NCBI GenBank assembly: GCA_031553415.1
Contig: JAVBLO010000046.1
Span: 1-64,000, forward strand
Reading direction: 5' to 3'
From: JAIRVZ01 sp031553415
GTDB lineage: Bacteria > Bacteroidota > Bacteroidia > Bacteroidales > Azobacteroidaceae
Length of the DNA stretch: 64,000 bases
The translations under genes and the position numbers were made by a program. Under the pieces are notes generated by a model. The model saw nothing but the letters and a program-made list of their open reading frames with translations, searched no databases and was not told the DNA's origin. Positions 44,294-53,267 of this stretch are shown here, in pieces (position 1 is the stretch's first letter; every line of letters starts with the position of its first letter).

Positions 44294-44328
44294 TTTTCAA
44301 TGAACGAATATACTAATTTGAAAGCAAA
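44294..44328 (-). repeat. Right junction and orphan part of CRISPR repeat 7
   Basis: Positions 44294-44327 match the CRISPR repeat over 34 bases, from TTTTCAATGAAC to GAAAGCAA, and then diverge (ATTTACAT in place of TTCACAAC). This is the other half of the split repeat and the end of the original array, only 7 nt from the araC-type stop codon. The divergence at the end is as expected for a terminal repeat. Confidence 0.9.
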
Positions 44329-44334
44329 TTTACA

Positions 44335-45228
44335 TTAATTCATTTGCCTATAAACAGAAGGCGGCATTTTCATCTGTTTGGTAAACAACCTGGTAAAATA
44401 AGCCATATCTTCAAATCCTAGCAAAACAGAGATTTCACTAATCTTAAGCTGAGTCAGTTCCAGATATTGGCAGGCACGCTGTATCTTCAACCGGAGAAAA
44501 TAATCAATCGGAGAAAATGACGTATATTGCCGGAATAAAAATGAAAACTGGGATACAGATAAACGACATCTGCCAGCTAATTTTTCCAACGTTAACCTCT
44601 CATTAACATGTTCTTTCATAAAATGAAGCGTTTGTTCCATTAAATGTTGAGTATGTAGATTTCTTGGCCCTACATTCAAATGACGAGATTCCGGAATATA
44701 AAGAAAGGTTGCCAGCAAATGATACAAACACATACAAGCATATTCATAACGCTCCCTTATAAATCCTGATTCTAAATTGGAATATATTTCCTCAAATAAA
44801 TCAATCCGATACTGTATGCGGGAATCATTCACATCATTAAACCTACGGGTAACCATATTGTGAGAAACAAACTCAAGGGCATTTTCTCCTTTGAAATGTA
44901 ACCAATAGATTGTCCAAGGATTTGCATCATCTGCTCCGTAGCGATAGGGAATTCCCGATGGAAGTATAATGTATTGATAAGCCTCTATTTCATATTTCTT
45001 CTGGTCGTACTCAAGCCATCCTTTACCTTGTATACAATAAATAACAATACAATAATCCGTCCCTTTTTCTTTACTGTTATAGTGGTATTTAACTTCAGGA
45101 AAAAAGCCTATCCTGGAAATATACAAACGCCGGAGCATCTTGTTCGAAAAAAAATCCTTAATGCTTTCTTCCGGAAAAGACAAAATACGTTGCCCTTTAA
45201 AACCTTCTTTAATTGCAGGATGTTTCAT
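44335..45228 (-). CDS. AraC-family transcriptional regulator
   Basis: A 297-residue regulator from ATG 45228; a 26-codon upstream extension to 45306 is unlikely because a -7 box (TAACTTTG, minus strand, 45265-45258) lies in it. The N-terminal cupin-like sensor has YDQKKYEIEAYQYIILPSGI. The C-terminal double HTH (about 190-297) has LAGRCRLSVSQFSFLFRQYT and ISVLLGFEDMAYFTRLFTKQ. It is divergent from the mannose-6-phosphate isomerase gene, so it may control that gene or the sugar locus. Its stop codon abuts the end of the CRISPR array. Confidence 0.92.
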   Translation of the reverse strand: MKHPAIKEGFKGQRILSFPEESIKDFFSNKMLRRLYISRIGFFPEVKYHYNSKEKGTDYCIVIYCIQGKGWLEYDQKKYEIEAYQYIILPSGIPYRYGADDANPWTIYWLHFKGENALEFVSHNMVTRRFNDVNDSRIQYRIDLFEEIYSNLESGFIRERYEYACMCLYHLLATFLYIPESRHLNVGPRNLHTQHLMEQTLHFMKEHVNERLTLEKLAGRCRLSVSQFSFLFRQYTSFSPIDYFLRLKIQRACQYLELTQLKISEISVLLGFEDMAYFTRLFTKQMKMPPSVYRQMN

Positions 45229-45325
45229 TTTCGTAAGATAGTACAAATATTTCGCAACAAAGTTAAATGAATTATCAAAATAAACAAGCTTATTTTGCAA
45301 TGTCAATTAGTAAAATTTATTCGCC

Positions 45326-47086
45326 ATGAACAAAATTTCAGGAAAATCAAATTACGGCAAAACTCCTTATACAAGTGTAAAAGGAGAAGTATTCAAAGGA
45401 TGGGAAACCATCTGTAATCAACTGCAAAAAGACATTGCTTCCTCAAAAAAAGACCAATTTACATTGGTGATTGAAACTTATCAGGGAGTATACCACGACG
45501 AGCTGATCTCCGGATTTAAATCATTATCTCATGATTTATTTATCAACACAGATACCATATTTTATCCCGAAGATAAAATCAGGGGAATTACTTTTCCTGA
45601 TGTTACTGATGACAGGATTTTCGGATATATGACCAGACTTAATTTCAAAGATTTATTAGACTGGGATAAAGTCCTTGCAATCAGGGAAAAGATAAAAAAC
45701 GCCAAAGGATTGATTATTATATACGGCTATGCAGCTTCTATCATTGCAGAGAATCCGGATTTAATCGTATATGCCGATATGGCTCGTTGGGAAATTCAAC
45801 GTCGCCAACGTTTACATGAAGTTGAAAATATCGGCATCAGAAATAAAGAAGAAGATCCGTCAAAGCAATATAAAAGAGGATTTTTTGTAGACTGGAGGAT
45901 TTGTGACCGCCAGAAAAAATTGTTGTTCTCAAAAGCCAATTACTGGTTGGACACAAATAAAAAAGATGAGCCTAAAATGATCTGCACCTCTGTAATTCTC
46001 GAAGGATTGAAAGAAACCGTTAAAACTCCGTTCAGGGTAGTCCCTTTTTTCGATCCGGGACCTTGGGGCGGACAATGGATGAAAGGTAAATTTGATTTAG
46101 ATTCTGATAAATCTAATTATGCATGGTGTTTCGATTGCGTTCCTGAAGAAAACAGTATATTACTGGAAGTAGGCAATGAAATCATCGAAATACCTTCTAT
46201 CAATTTGGTTTTCCAGGAAACAAAAAAATTACTGGGAGATGCTGTTGAATCCAGATTTGGCCAGGAATTCCCTATTCGTTTCGATTTCCTTGACACGATG
46301 GAAGGTGGAAATCTCAGCCTGCAAGTGCATCCTTCGACCCAATATATTCAAGACCAGTTCGGAATGAAGTATACACAAGATGAAAGTTATTATATGTTGG
46401 ATGCAGCTCCTGGTGCAATTGTTTACCTCGGACTTAAGAAAGGCATTTCTCCTGAACAAATGATCAATGACTTAAACGAAGCTCAGGATGGGAAAATAAT
46501 TTTCGATGCAGATAAATATATAAACAAATTTCCGGCAAAAAAACACGACCATTTTTTAATTCCCAATGGAACCATCCATTGCTCGGGAACCAACGGAATG
46601 GTATTGGAAATTTCTGCCACACCTTACATTTTCACTTTCAAACTCTGGGATTGGAACCGTGTGGGATTAGACGGAAAACCTCGTCCGATTAACATTAAAC
46701 ATGGCGCCAATGTAATCCAGTGGAACAGGGATACCGAATGGTGTGAAAAGAACATCGTCAACAGGATTGAAAAAATAGGAGAAGGTGATGGATGGAAAGA
46801 AGAAAAAACCGGATTACATGAAAACGAGTTCATAGAAACACGTCGTCACTGGTTCACAAAGCCGGTTTTACATCATACCAACGGAGGAGTTAATGTATTA
46901 AACCTTGTGGAAGGAAGCGAAGCCATAATAGAAAGTCCTGAAGGAAAATTCGAACCTTTCATCGTACATTATGCTGAAACGTTTATTGTTCCGGCAAATG
47001 TAGGTACATACAGTATACGTCCGTACGGAAAAAGCGAAGGTAAAGAATGTGCAACTATTAAAGCATACGTCCGGTTCAAAGATTAA
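45326..47086 (+). CDS. Class I mannose-6-phosphate isomerase (long form)
   Basis: A 586-residue protein. The C-terminal half is the cupin-fold phosphomannose isomerase: LDTMEGGNLSLQVHPSTQYI, DESYYMLDAAPGA, HDHFLIPNGTIHCSG and FKLWDWNRVGLDGKPRPINI. The N-terminal 230 residues resemble a degenerate uridine kinase-like domain (KGWETICNQLQKDI...). This long fused form is usual in Bacteroidetes. It interconverts mannose 6-phosphate and fructose 6-phosphate. The AraC gene is divergent, 98 nt away, and a terminator separates it from the convergent gntR. Confidence 0.88.
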   Translation: MNKISGKSNYGKTPYTSVKGEVFKGWETICNQLQKDIASSKKDQFTLVIETYQGVYHDELISGFKSLSHDLFINTDTIFYPEDKIRGITFPDVTDDRIFGYMTRLNFKDLLDWDKVLAIREKIKNAKGLIIIYGYAASIIAENPDLIVYADMARWEIQRRQRLHEVENIGIRNKEEDPSKQYKRGFFVDWRICDRQKKLLFSKANYWLDTNKKDEPKMICTSVILEGLKETVKTPFRVVPFFDPGPWGGQWMKGKFDLDSDKSNYAWCFDCVPEENSILLEVGNEIIEIPSINLVFQETKKLLGDAVESRFGQEFPIRFDFLDTMEGGNLSLQVHPSTQYIQDQFGMKYTQDESYYMLDAAPGAIVYLGLKKGISPEQMINDLNEAQDGKIIFDADKYINKFPAKKHDHFLIPNGTIHCSGTNGMVLEISATPYIFTFKLWDWNRVGLDGKPRPINIKHGANVIQWNRDTEWCEKNIVNRIEKIGEGDGWKEEKTGLHENEFIETRRHWFTKPVLHHTNGGVNVLNLVEGSEAIIESPEGKFEPFIVHYAETFIVPANVGTYSIRPYGKSEGKECATIKAYVRFKD

Positions 47087-47096
47087 TTGAAATTTT

Positions 47097-47117
47097 GACA
47101 GGGATTTAATCCCTGTC
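47097..47117. terminator. Bidirectional terminator between manA-like and gntR genes
   Basis: GACAGGGAT-TTA-ATCCCTGTC forms a nine-base stem with a three-base loop. The gntR stop codon (47108-47106, minus) lies in its loop. The two genes converge here. Confidence 0.8.
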
Positions 47118-47840
47118 ACTTTCAATTGTATACACAAAGCTATCTGCCCGGTAATACCCTTCACACCATTCTACAGGCATACCATTTGTATCATAAACAA
47201 AACGTTTCCGCTTAAGCACAGGATCACCTTGATTTAGTCTTAACTTTTTTGCCAGAAATACATCAGCAACCAAAGCGCTGATTTCTTCTCTGGAAAGTTT
47301 CACCGTAACTCCATAATCAGTTTCCATAATATTGTAAAGCGGCCGCGAATAGTCCTCTTCTCCGGTCATCCCAATTTCAGGATTAAAATAAGAGATAAAA
47401 TAAACAAACGGGAAATTCGGTTTACCCCTCAATCTTTCCAGTTTTAGAATTTCAGCATCTTTATTTTTTAAATTAAAGAAGCTACACAACTCTTCGTCAG
47501 GAAGTTCCCAGCTCACATGTAATTCAAAATTCTTCACTTTAATTCCTAACGATTTCATTTCCTGTGAAAAACTCAGCCAATTTTTAACCTTTAGATTGAC
47601 AGCTTTATCAGCAACAACGGTGCCAACTCCTTTCTTACGGACCAACAAACCTTCAAACACTAATTTATTTAATGCCTGCCTGATGGTACTTCGGGAGACT
47701 CCTAATTGTTTGGATAAATCTATCTCATTAGGAAACATTTTCCCATTCTTATATTCATCTTTTTGTATATATTCTCTCAGTTGTCCTTCTATTTGTACAT
47801 ACAAAGGGAGAGAACTTGTTGCATCAATTGTAATCTGCAT
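47106..47840 (-). CDS. GntR-family regulator with UTRA domain
   Basis: A 244-residue regulator from ATG 47840 (MQITIDATSSLPLYVQIEGQ). The N-terminal winged HTH has FPNEIDLSKQLGVSRSTIRQ ALNKLVFEGLLVRKKGVGTV. The C-terminal UTRA ligand domain includes EILKLERLRGKPNFPFVYFI and EWCEGYYRADSFVYTIE. UTRA regulators bind sugar phosphates. It is divergent from susC; the perfect palindrome at 47935-47952 lies at the susC start site and is the likely operator. A minus-strand -7 box, TATATTTG (47867-47860), supports the start at 47840 rather than 47870. Confidence 0.93.
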   Translation of the reverse strand: MQITIDATSSLPLYVQIEGQLREYIQKDEYKNGKMFPNEIDLSKQLGVSRSTIRQALNKLVFEGLLVRKKGVGTVVADKAVNLKVKNWLSFSQEMKSLGIKVKNFELHVSWELPDEELCSFFNLKNKDAEILKLERLRGKPNFPFVYFISYFNPEIGMTGEEDYSRPLYNIMETDYGVTVKLSREEISALVADVFLAKKLRLNQGDPVLKRKRFVYDTNGMPVEWCEGYYRADSFVYTIESDRD

Positions 47841-47896
47841 AAATTCTGCTATTTTTCCGCAAATATACATTTTTTTATAAAAAAACGCTAAAATTA

Positions 47897-47926
47897 TTTT
47901 GATATTTTGATTTTATTCATACATTT
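47897..47926 (+). promoter_or_regulatory. Promoter of the susC operon
   Basis: TTTG (47897-47900), 18 nt, TACATTTG (47919-47926). The start site would be near 47933, at the edge of the palindromic operator. Confidence 0.7.
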
Positions 47927-47934
47927 GCAATTGA

Positions 47935-47952
47935 ATATATGTACGTACATAT
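47935..47952. promoter_or_regulatory. Candidate GntR operator
   Basis: TATATGTACGTACATATA is an 18-bp perfect palindrome. A half-like TTGTACATAT follows at 47961-47970. GntR/UTRA sites are commonly palindromes of this kind, and the position at the start of transcription fits repression. Confidence 0.65.
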
Positions 47953-48001
47953 ACAAAATGATTGTACATATCATTCAAATTAATTGTTAATACAATATAT
48001 C

Positions 48002-51000
48002 ATGAAAAAAATCTTATTTACTTGTATGTTATTACTGGGCTTCTTGATTTCCCATGCCCAGCAAATAACAGGGAAAGTTTTGGACAAAGAAAATTCTGAA
48101 CCTCTGATCGGTGTGTCCATTTCTATCGAGGGAAGCACATCAGGTACTATTACGGACATTGATGGAAACTATTCTATTGTAGCTAAAGAAGGAGATGTAT
48201 TGATTTTTTCTTATATAGGAATGTTGTCGCAAAAAGCAACTGTAGGTAAAAACAAAAACATCACGGTGTATCTGTCTCCTAACTCTCAGGTATTAGATGA
48301 AGTGGTTGCCGTGGGATACGGAACCATGAGGAGAAAAGATTTAACAGGAGCCATATCTTCTTTATCCGGAACAGAAGTTGAAAAAACGACTTCCTCTAGT
48401 GCTTTAGGTGGTTTGGCGGGAAAATTGCCAGGTGTTCAGGTTATTCAGAATTCCGGAACGCCCGGTGGAGATATAAGCATACGTGTGAGAGGTGTTGGAA
48501 CAATCAATGGTGCAGATCCTCTCTATGTGGTTGATGGAGTTCCTGTAAGTGGAGGAATCTGGTACCTGAACCCTTCTGACATTCAAACAATTGATGTATT
48601 GAAAGATGCCTCAGCCACAGCTATCTACGGAGCCAGGGGAGCAAACGGAGTTGTGATGGTGACAACTAAAAAAGGGATGAAAGGGCAAAACGTGGCTACG
48701 GTTGATTACAGTTACGGATTTCAGAAAGTTGCTAAATTGTACGATATGATGAATGCTTCTCAATATGCTGCTCTTCATAACGACATGAGAACCAATGCCG
48801 CAGAACCTTTGAATCCTGCTTTTGCAGATCCACAATCGCTTGGAGCCGGAACAGATTGGTTGGACCAGATTTTCCATACCGCCCCAATGCAAAAAGTAAC
48901 AGCAAGCATGTCGGGTGGTGATAAAACGCTTTATTCGGTTTCCGCCAGCTATTATCAACAAGATGGAGTTCTGAAGAATACAGGTTATGACAGGGTAACT
49001 ATGCAAGCCAACCTTCAAACGGAATTTAACTCTAAATTCAGATTATCTACCAATATGATGTTTAGTGGAGAAAAACGCGATCAACAAGACGCATATACAG
49101 TTATTGAAAATGCGATGAGGATATTACCTAATATACCTGTTTATGATGAAAACGGAAATTTTGCAGGACCCACCGGCAGTGCGCCACTGAATGGAGATGC
49201 TATCAATCCGGTGGGAATTATCAGTACACAAACGAATCAAACAGATGCATACAGAGGTTTAGCAAATATCTCTTTAGAATATGATATTACCGACTGGCTC
49301 CAATTCAAGACATTGGGAGGAACAGAAGCTGGATATGGTTATACCAATAATTTTTATCCCAAATATAAATGGGGAAATGCACAGATGGAAGAAACAAAAC
49401 AAACGGGAAATTCTTCTTATGATGTCCTGTTGTTGTGGGATAACACATTGACATTCAAGAAAAAAATAGATAAACACAGTATTAATGCTTTTGTTGGAAC
49501 AAGTTTTCAAGACTTTAAAAACCGCTGGGTTGGTGCCACCGGAGTCGGCCGTGCCAGTGATGGAGTAAAAGAACTGACAAATGCTCTTAAAGCTGATAAA
49601 GTGGATGGTTCCAGTAGTGGATGGGCTATGATGTCATATATGGGAAGAATTAATTATATATACGATAATAAATATAATATAACAGCATCATTAAGGGCTG
49701 ATGGTTCTTCTATTTTCGGTGAAAATAATCAATATGGTTACTTCCCCTCATTTGCAGGAGCATGGACTGCCTCTAATGAAGGTTTCATGAAGGACATAAA
49801 AACCATTGATTTTTTAAAACTGAGAATAGGGTATGGAGTTGTAGGAAATCAGGATATGACACCTTACATAGCCCTGGACAGATTGGACGTAAAAGGCCAA
49901 TATAATTTCGGAAGTGCCCGCGGTTTTAATTCTGTGGCAGTCGGAACAATCTATCCTTATATGTTGTCAAATAAAAATCTTCAATGGGAAGAAACAAAGC
50001 AATTCAATATAGGATTTGATATGGCAATATTAGAGAGCCGGATATCATTTACTACCGATTTCTATAGCAGAACCCTGGATAAAATGATGGTACCAGCTCC
50101 TGTGCCTCAAACATCAGGTTTTACACTGGAAAAAGAAAATAATCCTAATCAAAATATAGGTAAAGCAAGGAATATGGGAGTTGAATTTACAATAAATACA
50201 ATCAATTTTCAAACCAAAGATTTTAATTGGACAACAGGATTGAACCTGGCTTTCAACAAAAATGAAATTCTTGATCTGAAAGATAATCAACTTTTGGAAT
50301 ATTACACTTTGGAAAAGAAAGGATACCCTATCCATGCTTTTTACGGATATGCAGTTGATCATATTTATCAAAATGTAGATGATGTATTCTCCGGTCCGGC
50401 AATGGAAAACCGTGCGGCCGACAGAAGTCTCTACGATCCAACCAAAGGTACAGCTCCCGGCGATATCGCATTCAGGAAATTCACGGAAGGTGATGTTCTA
50501 ACTGACGAAGACAGGGTAGTTATCGGAGATCCGAATCCATGGTTTACAGGAGGATTAAATAACTCTATTACATATAAAAACCTCGACTTTAGTTTTATGT
50601 TCCAGGCTGTTTATGGAAATGAGATTTTCAATGAGGTGAGGATGACTCATGAAGGCATGTCTGCAACATATAACCAGTTTACCTCAACTCTCAATCGATG
50701 GACAGGAGAAGGAAAAAGTTACGATATGCCACGCGCTGTTTATGCAGATCCCAACAAAAATAACCGGCCATCCGACCGTTTCGTAGAAGACGGTTCATAC
50801 TTGAAACTGAAAAATGTAACCATTGGCTACAAGTTGCCAGGCAAATGGCTCAATCCTCTTTCTATTGAATCCCTCAGGATTTATGCCAATATGGATAACT
50901 TATTGACATTTACCAACTACTCAGGATTAGACCCGGAAGTAGGACCCTATGGAAAGGATAATGTGATTTATCCACCTTCAAGAACATTTTTGTTCGGTGT

Positions 51001-51016
51001 TAATGTTCAATTCTAA
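48002..51016 (+). CDS. SusC/RagA-type TonB-dependent outer-membrane transporter
   Basis: A 1004-residue protein from ATG 48002. It has a signal peptide (KKILFTCMLLLGFLISHAQQ), then a carboxypeptidase-regulatory-like domain (ITGKVLDKENSEPLIGVSIS), a plug domain with TSSSALGGLAGKLPGVQVIQ, VRGVGTINGADPLYVVDGVP and DATAIYGARGANGV-like text, and a beta-barrel to the C-terminal aromatic FGVNVQF. It imports oligosaccharides with the SusD partner encoded 12 nt downstream, using TonB energy. Its length is normal. Expression is probably repressed by the divergent GntR. Confidence 0.96.
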   Translation: MKKILFTCMLLLGFLISHAQQITGKVLDKENSEPLIGVSISIEGSTSGTITDIDGNYSIVAKEGDVLIFSYIGMLSQKATVGKNKNITVYLSPNSQVLDEVVAVGYGTMRRKDLTGAISSLSGTEVEKTTSSSALGGLAGKLPGVQVIQNSGTPGGDISIRVRGVGTINGADPLYVVDGVPVSGGIWYLNPSDIQTIDVLKDASATAIYGARGANGVVMVTTKKGMKGQNVATVDYSYGFQKVAKLYDMMNASQYAALHNDMRTNAAEPLNPAFADPQSLGAGTDWLDQIFHTAPMQKVTASMSGGDKTLYSVSASYYQQDGVLKNTGYDRVTMQANLQTEFNSKFRLSTNMMFSGEKRDQQDAYTVIENAMRILPNIPVYDENGNFAGPTGSAPLNGDAINPVGIISTQTNQTDAYRGLANISLEYDITDWLQFKTLGGTEAGYGYTNNFYPKYKWGNAQMEETKQTGNSSYDVLLLWDNTLTFKKKIDKHSINAFVGTSFQDFKNRWVGATGVGRASDGVKELTNALKADKVDGSSSGWAMMSYMGRINYIYDNKYNITASLRADGSSIFGENNQYGYFPSFAGAWTASNEGFMKDIKTIDFLKLRIGYGVVGNQDMTPYIALDRLDVKGQYNFGSARGFNSVAVGTIYPYMLSNKNLQWEETKQFNIGFDMAILESRISFTTDFYSRTLDKMMVPAPVPQTSGFTLEKENNPNQNIGKARNMGVEFTINTINFQTKDFNWTTGLNLAFNKNEILDLKDNQLLEYYTLEKKGYPIHAFYGYAVDHIYQNVDDVFSGPAMENRAADRSLYDPTKGTAPGDIAFRKFTEGDVLTDEDRVVIGDPNPWFTGGLNNSITYKNLDFSFMFQAVYGNEIFNEVRMTHEGMSATYNQFTSTLNRWTGEGKSYDMPRAVYADPNKNNRPSDRFVEDGSYLKLKNVTIGYKLPGKWLNPLSIESLRIYANMDNLLTFTNYSGLDPEVGPYGKDNVIYPPSRTFLFGVNVQF

Positions 51017-51028
51017 TTCAGTATAACA

Positions 51029-52555
51029 ATGAAAACACTTATAAAATATAGCTTATCATTACTGTTGGCGGCTTTTTTCGGATGTAACGATTTTTTGGAC
51101 CAAACGCCGTCATATCAATTAACCACAGACGAGTTCTTCAAAACAGGAACCGCCGAAGAAATAGAAAGTGGTGTCAATTCGGTTTATCAACCTTTGCAAC
51201 AATCTTACATGTACAATTTGCGTATGTGGACGTTGGATATCGTTGCCGGAGAAGGCCGCGTGGGAAATGAAGCAGGAGGAAACGGAATCGAAACCGTAGA
51301 ATTATCCAACTTCACAGCGAACTCTGACAACAACGGAGCCAAAGAATTATGGAGAGGAACCTGGAGAAGTATCAACAGAGCCAATTGGATATTGCAATTC
51401 ATAGATTTATCTGCTCAAACAATCGGTCCCGATAAGTTGAAACAATACAAAGGGGAAGCTCATTTCTTAAGGGCATTATGCTATTTCAACTTAGTAAGAA
51501 TGTTTGGAGACACTCCTAAATTTGACTATTATCAATCGTCCGAAACCAACTTATATGCTCCCCGCACCAACAAAGATGAAATATATGAATTCATTATCCA
51601 GGATTTGAAAGATGCATCTCAAATGTTACCTCAAATATACGAAGGTGCTGATATCGGCCGTGCCACAAGCGGAGCTGCTTTAGGATTATTAGCCAAAGTG
51701 TATTTAACGCTCAAACAATATGATCTGGCAAAACCAACCATCGAAACGCTTATGGCAACGGGAGTTTATTCCCTGAATACCAATTATGCCTATAATTTCG
51801 ATGATACCCGTGAAAACGGTACTGAAAGCCTTTTTGAAATTCAATACGAAAAAGATTCTCCTTATAATGCTTTCGACGTATTGGACCAAGGCGGATGGCA
51901 TAACGAATTTATGGCTCCGTTAGCTCCAATCAACATAGGTGGAGCCTGGGGAAATTTCGGTTGGTTTCACGTTTATCCTGAATTTGCAAATTCATTTGAA
52001 CCGGGAGACAAAAGAAAATTCGTGTCCATCTTCTCTGCAGGAGATGTATATCAGGGATGGGCTTATGACCCGACATGTTCTACAACCGGATACAATGTGA
52101 AAAAATTTATGTGTCCAAATTATGGCACAAAGAAAGCAATGGATAGTCCGTTGAATTTTCCGATACTCCGTTACTCTGATGTATTGTTGATGTATGCAGA
52201 AGTATTAAATGAATCGGGACTCACTTCCGAAGCTTGCGAACCGGCAACCTCTGCAAATATAGGAGGACCACTGAACCGGGTAAGGGTAAGAGCCGGTTTG
52301 CCTAACTTCTCCAGCACAGATCAAGCTGAAACAAGAGAAAAAATACGCCATGAACGGAGAATGGAACTCGCCTTCGAGGGAGGACACCGCTGGTTCGACC
52401 TGATACGGTATGATGATAATGGCAGCTACGCGAAAGCATTCTTCCACAGCATTGGAAAAACAAATTTCACTGTACCCAAACATTTATTATTGCCAGTACC
52501 TATCGATGATATTGACACGAATCCTAATCTGAAACCCAATAATCCGGGTTGGTAA
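51029..52555 (+). CDS. SusD/RagB-family outer-membrane lipoprotein
   Basis: A 508-residue surface glycan-binding lipoprotein with a lipobox AAFFGC (Cys19). The N-terminal SusD-like segment (TTDEFFKTGTAEEIESGVNS, then TWRSINRANWILQFID) carries the TPR-like helices; the C-terminal region includes IRHERRMELAFEGGHRWFDL, the family signature. It pairs with SusC to capture oligosaccharides at the outer membrane. The gene is followed by a cupin glucose-6-phosphate isomerase gene 50 nt downstream, separated by degenerate copies of the GGCACATT repeat. Confidence 0.95.
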   Translation: MKTLIKYSLSLLLAAFFGCNDFLDQTPSYQLTTDEFFKTGTAEEIESGVNSVYQPLQQSYMYNLRMWTLDIVAGEGRVGNEAGGNGIETVELSNFTANSDNNGAKELWRGTWRSINRANWILQFIDLSAQTIGPDKLKQYKGEAHFLRALCYFNLVRMFGDTPKFDYYQSSETNLYAPRTNKDEIYEFIIQDLKDASQMLPQIYEGADIGRATSGAALGLLAKVYLTLKQYDLAKPTIETLMATGVYSLNTNYAYNFDDTRENGTESLFEIQYEKDSPYNAFDVLDQGGWHNEFMAPLAPINIGGAWGNFGWFHVYPEFANSFEPGDKRKFVSIFSAGDVYQGWAYDPTCSTTGYNVKKFMCPNYGTKKAMDSPLNFPILRYSDVLLMYAEVLNESGLTSEACEPATSANIGGPLNRVRVRAGLPNFSSTDQAETREKIRHERRMELAFEGGHRWFDLIRYDDNGSYAKAFFHSIGKTNFTVPKHLLLPVPIDDIDTNPNLKPNNPGW

Positions 52556-52605
52556 ATAATAATGTGACAATTGACATATTAATTCATTAGCACATTAAGA
52601 TAATT

Positions 52606-53187
52606 ATGAAAACTTTCAAAATACATGAGCCTGATGTCTTCTTTAAGTTCGAAACAGGATTACTGAAGACTGAAAAAAAAGTTTCATCTCAAAAAGCGCT
52701 AAAAAACCTGTCAGGTGTTTTTGAAGATGAGAAAGCAAGACAATCCATGAATCCGGAACAAATCATCTACGATGTAGATGCTTACTTTCCTGTTAAAGAC
52801 GGAAAAAAAGGAGGTTTGTTTTGGGGAGTCACCCGCATCAATCCCGGAAAAGTCGGTAAAGAATACTTCATGACCCGTGGACATTTCCATGCAGAACCCG
52901 ACACTGCTGAATTTTATTGGGGAATCCAGGGAGAAGGCGTATTAATCTGTATGGATGAAAATGGAAATTCCTGGGCGGAATATATACATCCCGATTCTCT
53001 CCATTACATTGCCGGATGTGTCGCCCACAGGGTTGCCAATATTGGAGAAAAACCGTTGGTTTTCGGAGCTTGCTGGCCTTCAGATGCCGGACACGATTAC
53101 GAAACAATCGAGAAAAAAGGTTTTTCCGCCCGCTTAATGGAAGAAAACGGAAAACCGGTATTGATTAAAGAGAATATGCCAATGTAA
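52606..53187 (+). CDS. Cupin-type glucose-6-phosphate isomerase
   Basis: A 193-residue cupin of the archaeal-type phosphoglucose isomerase family. It has GLFWGVTRINPGKVGKEYFM, TRGHFHAEPDTAEFYWGIQG (metal-binding His-x-His and Glu) and HYIAGCVAHRVANIGEKPLV (last His). It converts glucose 6-phosphate to fructose 6-phosphate with a bound metal. It lies in the sus operon next to a ROK kinase, so imported glucose is the likely substrate. The last residues (NMPM) are encoded by an intergenic repeat unit (ATGCCAATGT). Confidence 0.88.
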   Translation: MKTFKIHEPDVFFKFETGLLKTEKKVSSQKALKNLSGVFEDEKARQSMNPEQIIYDVDAYFPVKDGKKGGLFWGVTRINPGKVGKEYFMTRGHFHAEPDTAEFYWGIQGEGVLICMDENGNSWAEYIHPDSLHYIAGCVAHRVANIGEKPLVFGACWPSDAGHDYETIEKKGFSARLMEENGKPVLIKENMPM

Positions 53188-53190
53188 TAA

Positions 53191-53241
53191 TATGCCAATG
53201 TGCCAATAATTTTGTTTTTGTCTAATTGGCACATTGGCATA
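53191..53241. repeat. Inverted pair, AATTGGCACATTGGCATA family
   Basis: TATGCCAATGTGCCAAT (53191-53207) is the exact complement of 53225-53241. It is the same repeat family as at 21342-21475 and 54161-54182. Confidence 0.85.
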
Positions 53242-53267
53242 CCGGCACATTAATAAATTAAAATAAC

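Larger units (their letters stand above)
36151..44305. mobile_element. Integrative element of about 8.1 kb inserted in a CRISPR repeat
   Basis: Both ends carry the 12-bp core TTTTCAATGAAC (36151-36162 and 44294-44305), which is part of the CRISPR repeat. Removing 8143 bp between the cores rebuilds the seventh repeat (16 bp left of the insertion plus at least 22 bp after 44305). A tyrosine recombinase gene lies next to the left end. Near both ends, in the same orientation, is GTTTATGCAATGTTTATGCA (36279 and 44217), a tandem motif likely bound by the recombinase. Genes include an HTH protein, a phage-type replication initiator, a WYL regulator and an ADP-ribosylglycohydrolase. No transfer or capsid genes were seen, so it is mobilisable or a satellite at most. 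Confidence 0.85.

Noticed and set aside
36151..44305. Complete prophage or conjugative transposon
   Set aside because: No capsid, tail, lysis, relaxase or tra genes were seen in the 8.1 kb.
44306..44340. CRISPR leader at the right end of the original array
   Set aside because: Only about 7 nt lie between the diverged terminal repeat and the AraC-type stop codon, and terminal divergence marks the far end of an array. A leader between 35614 and 35691 is more likely.
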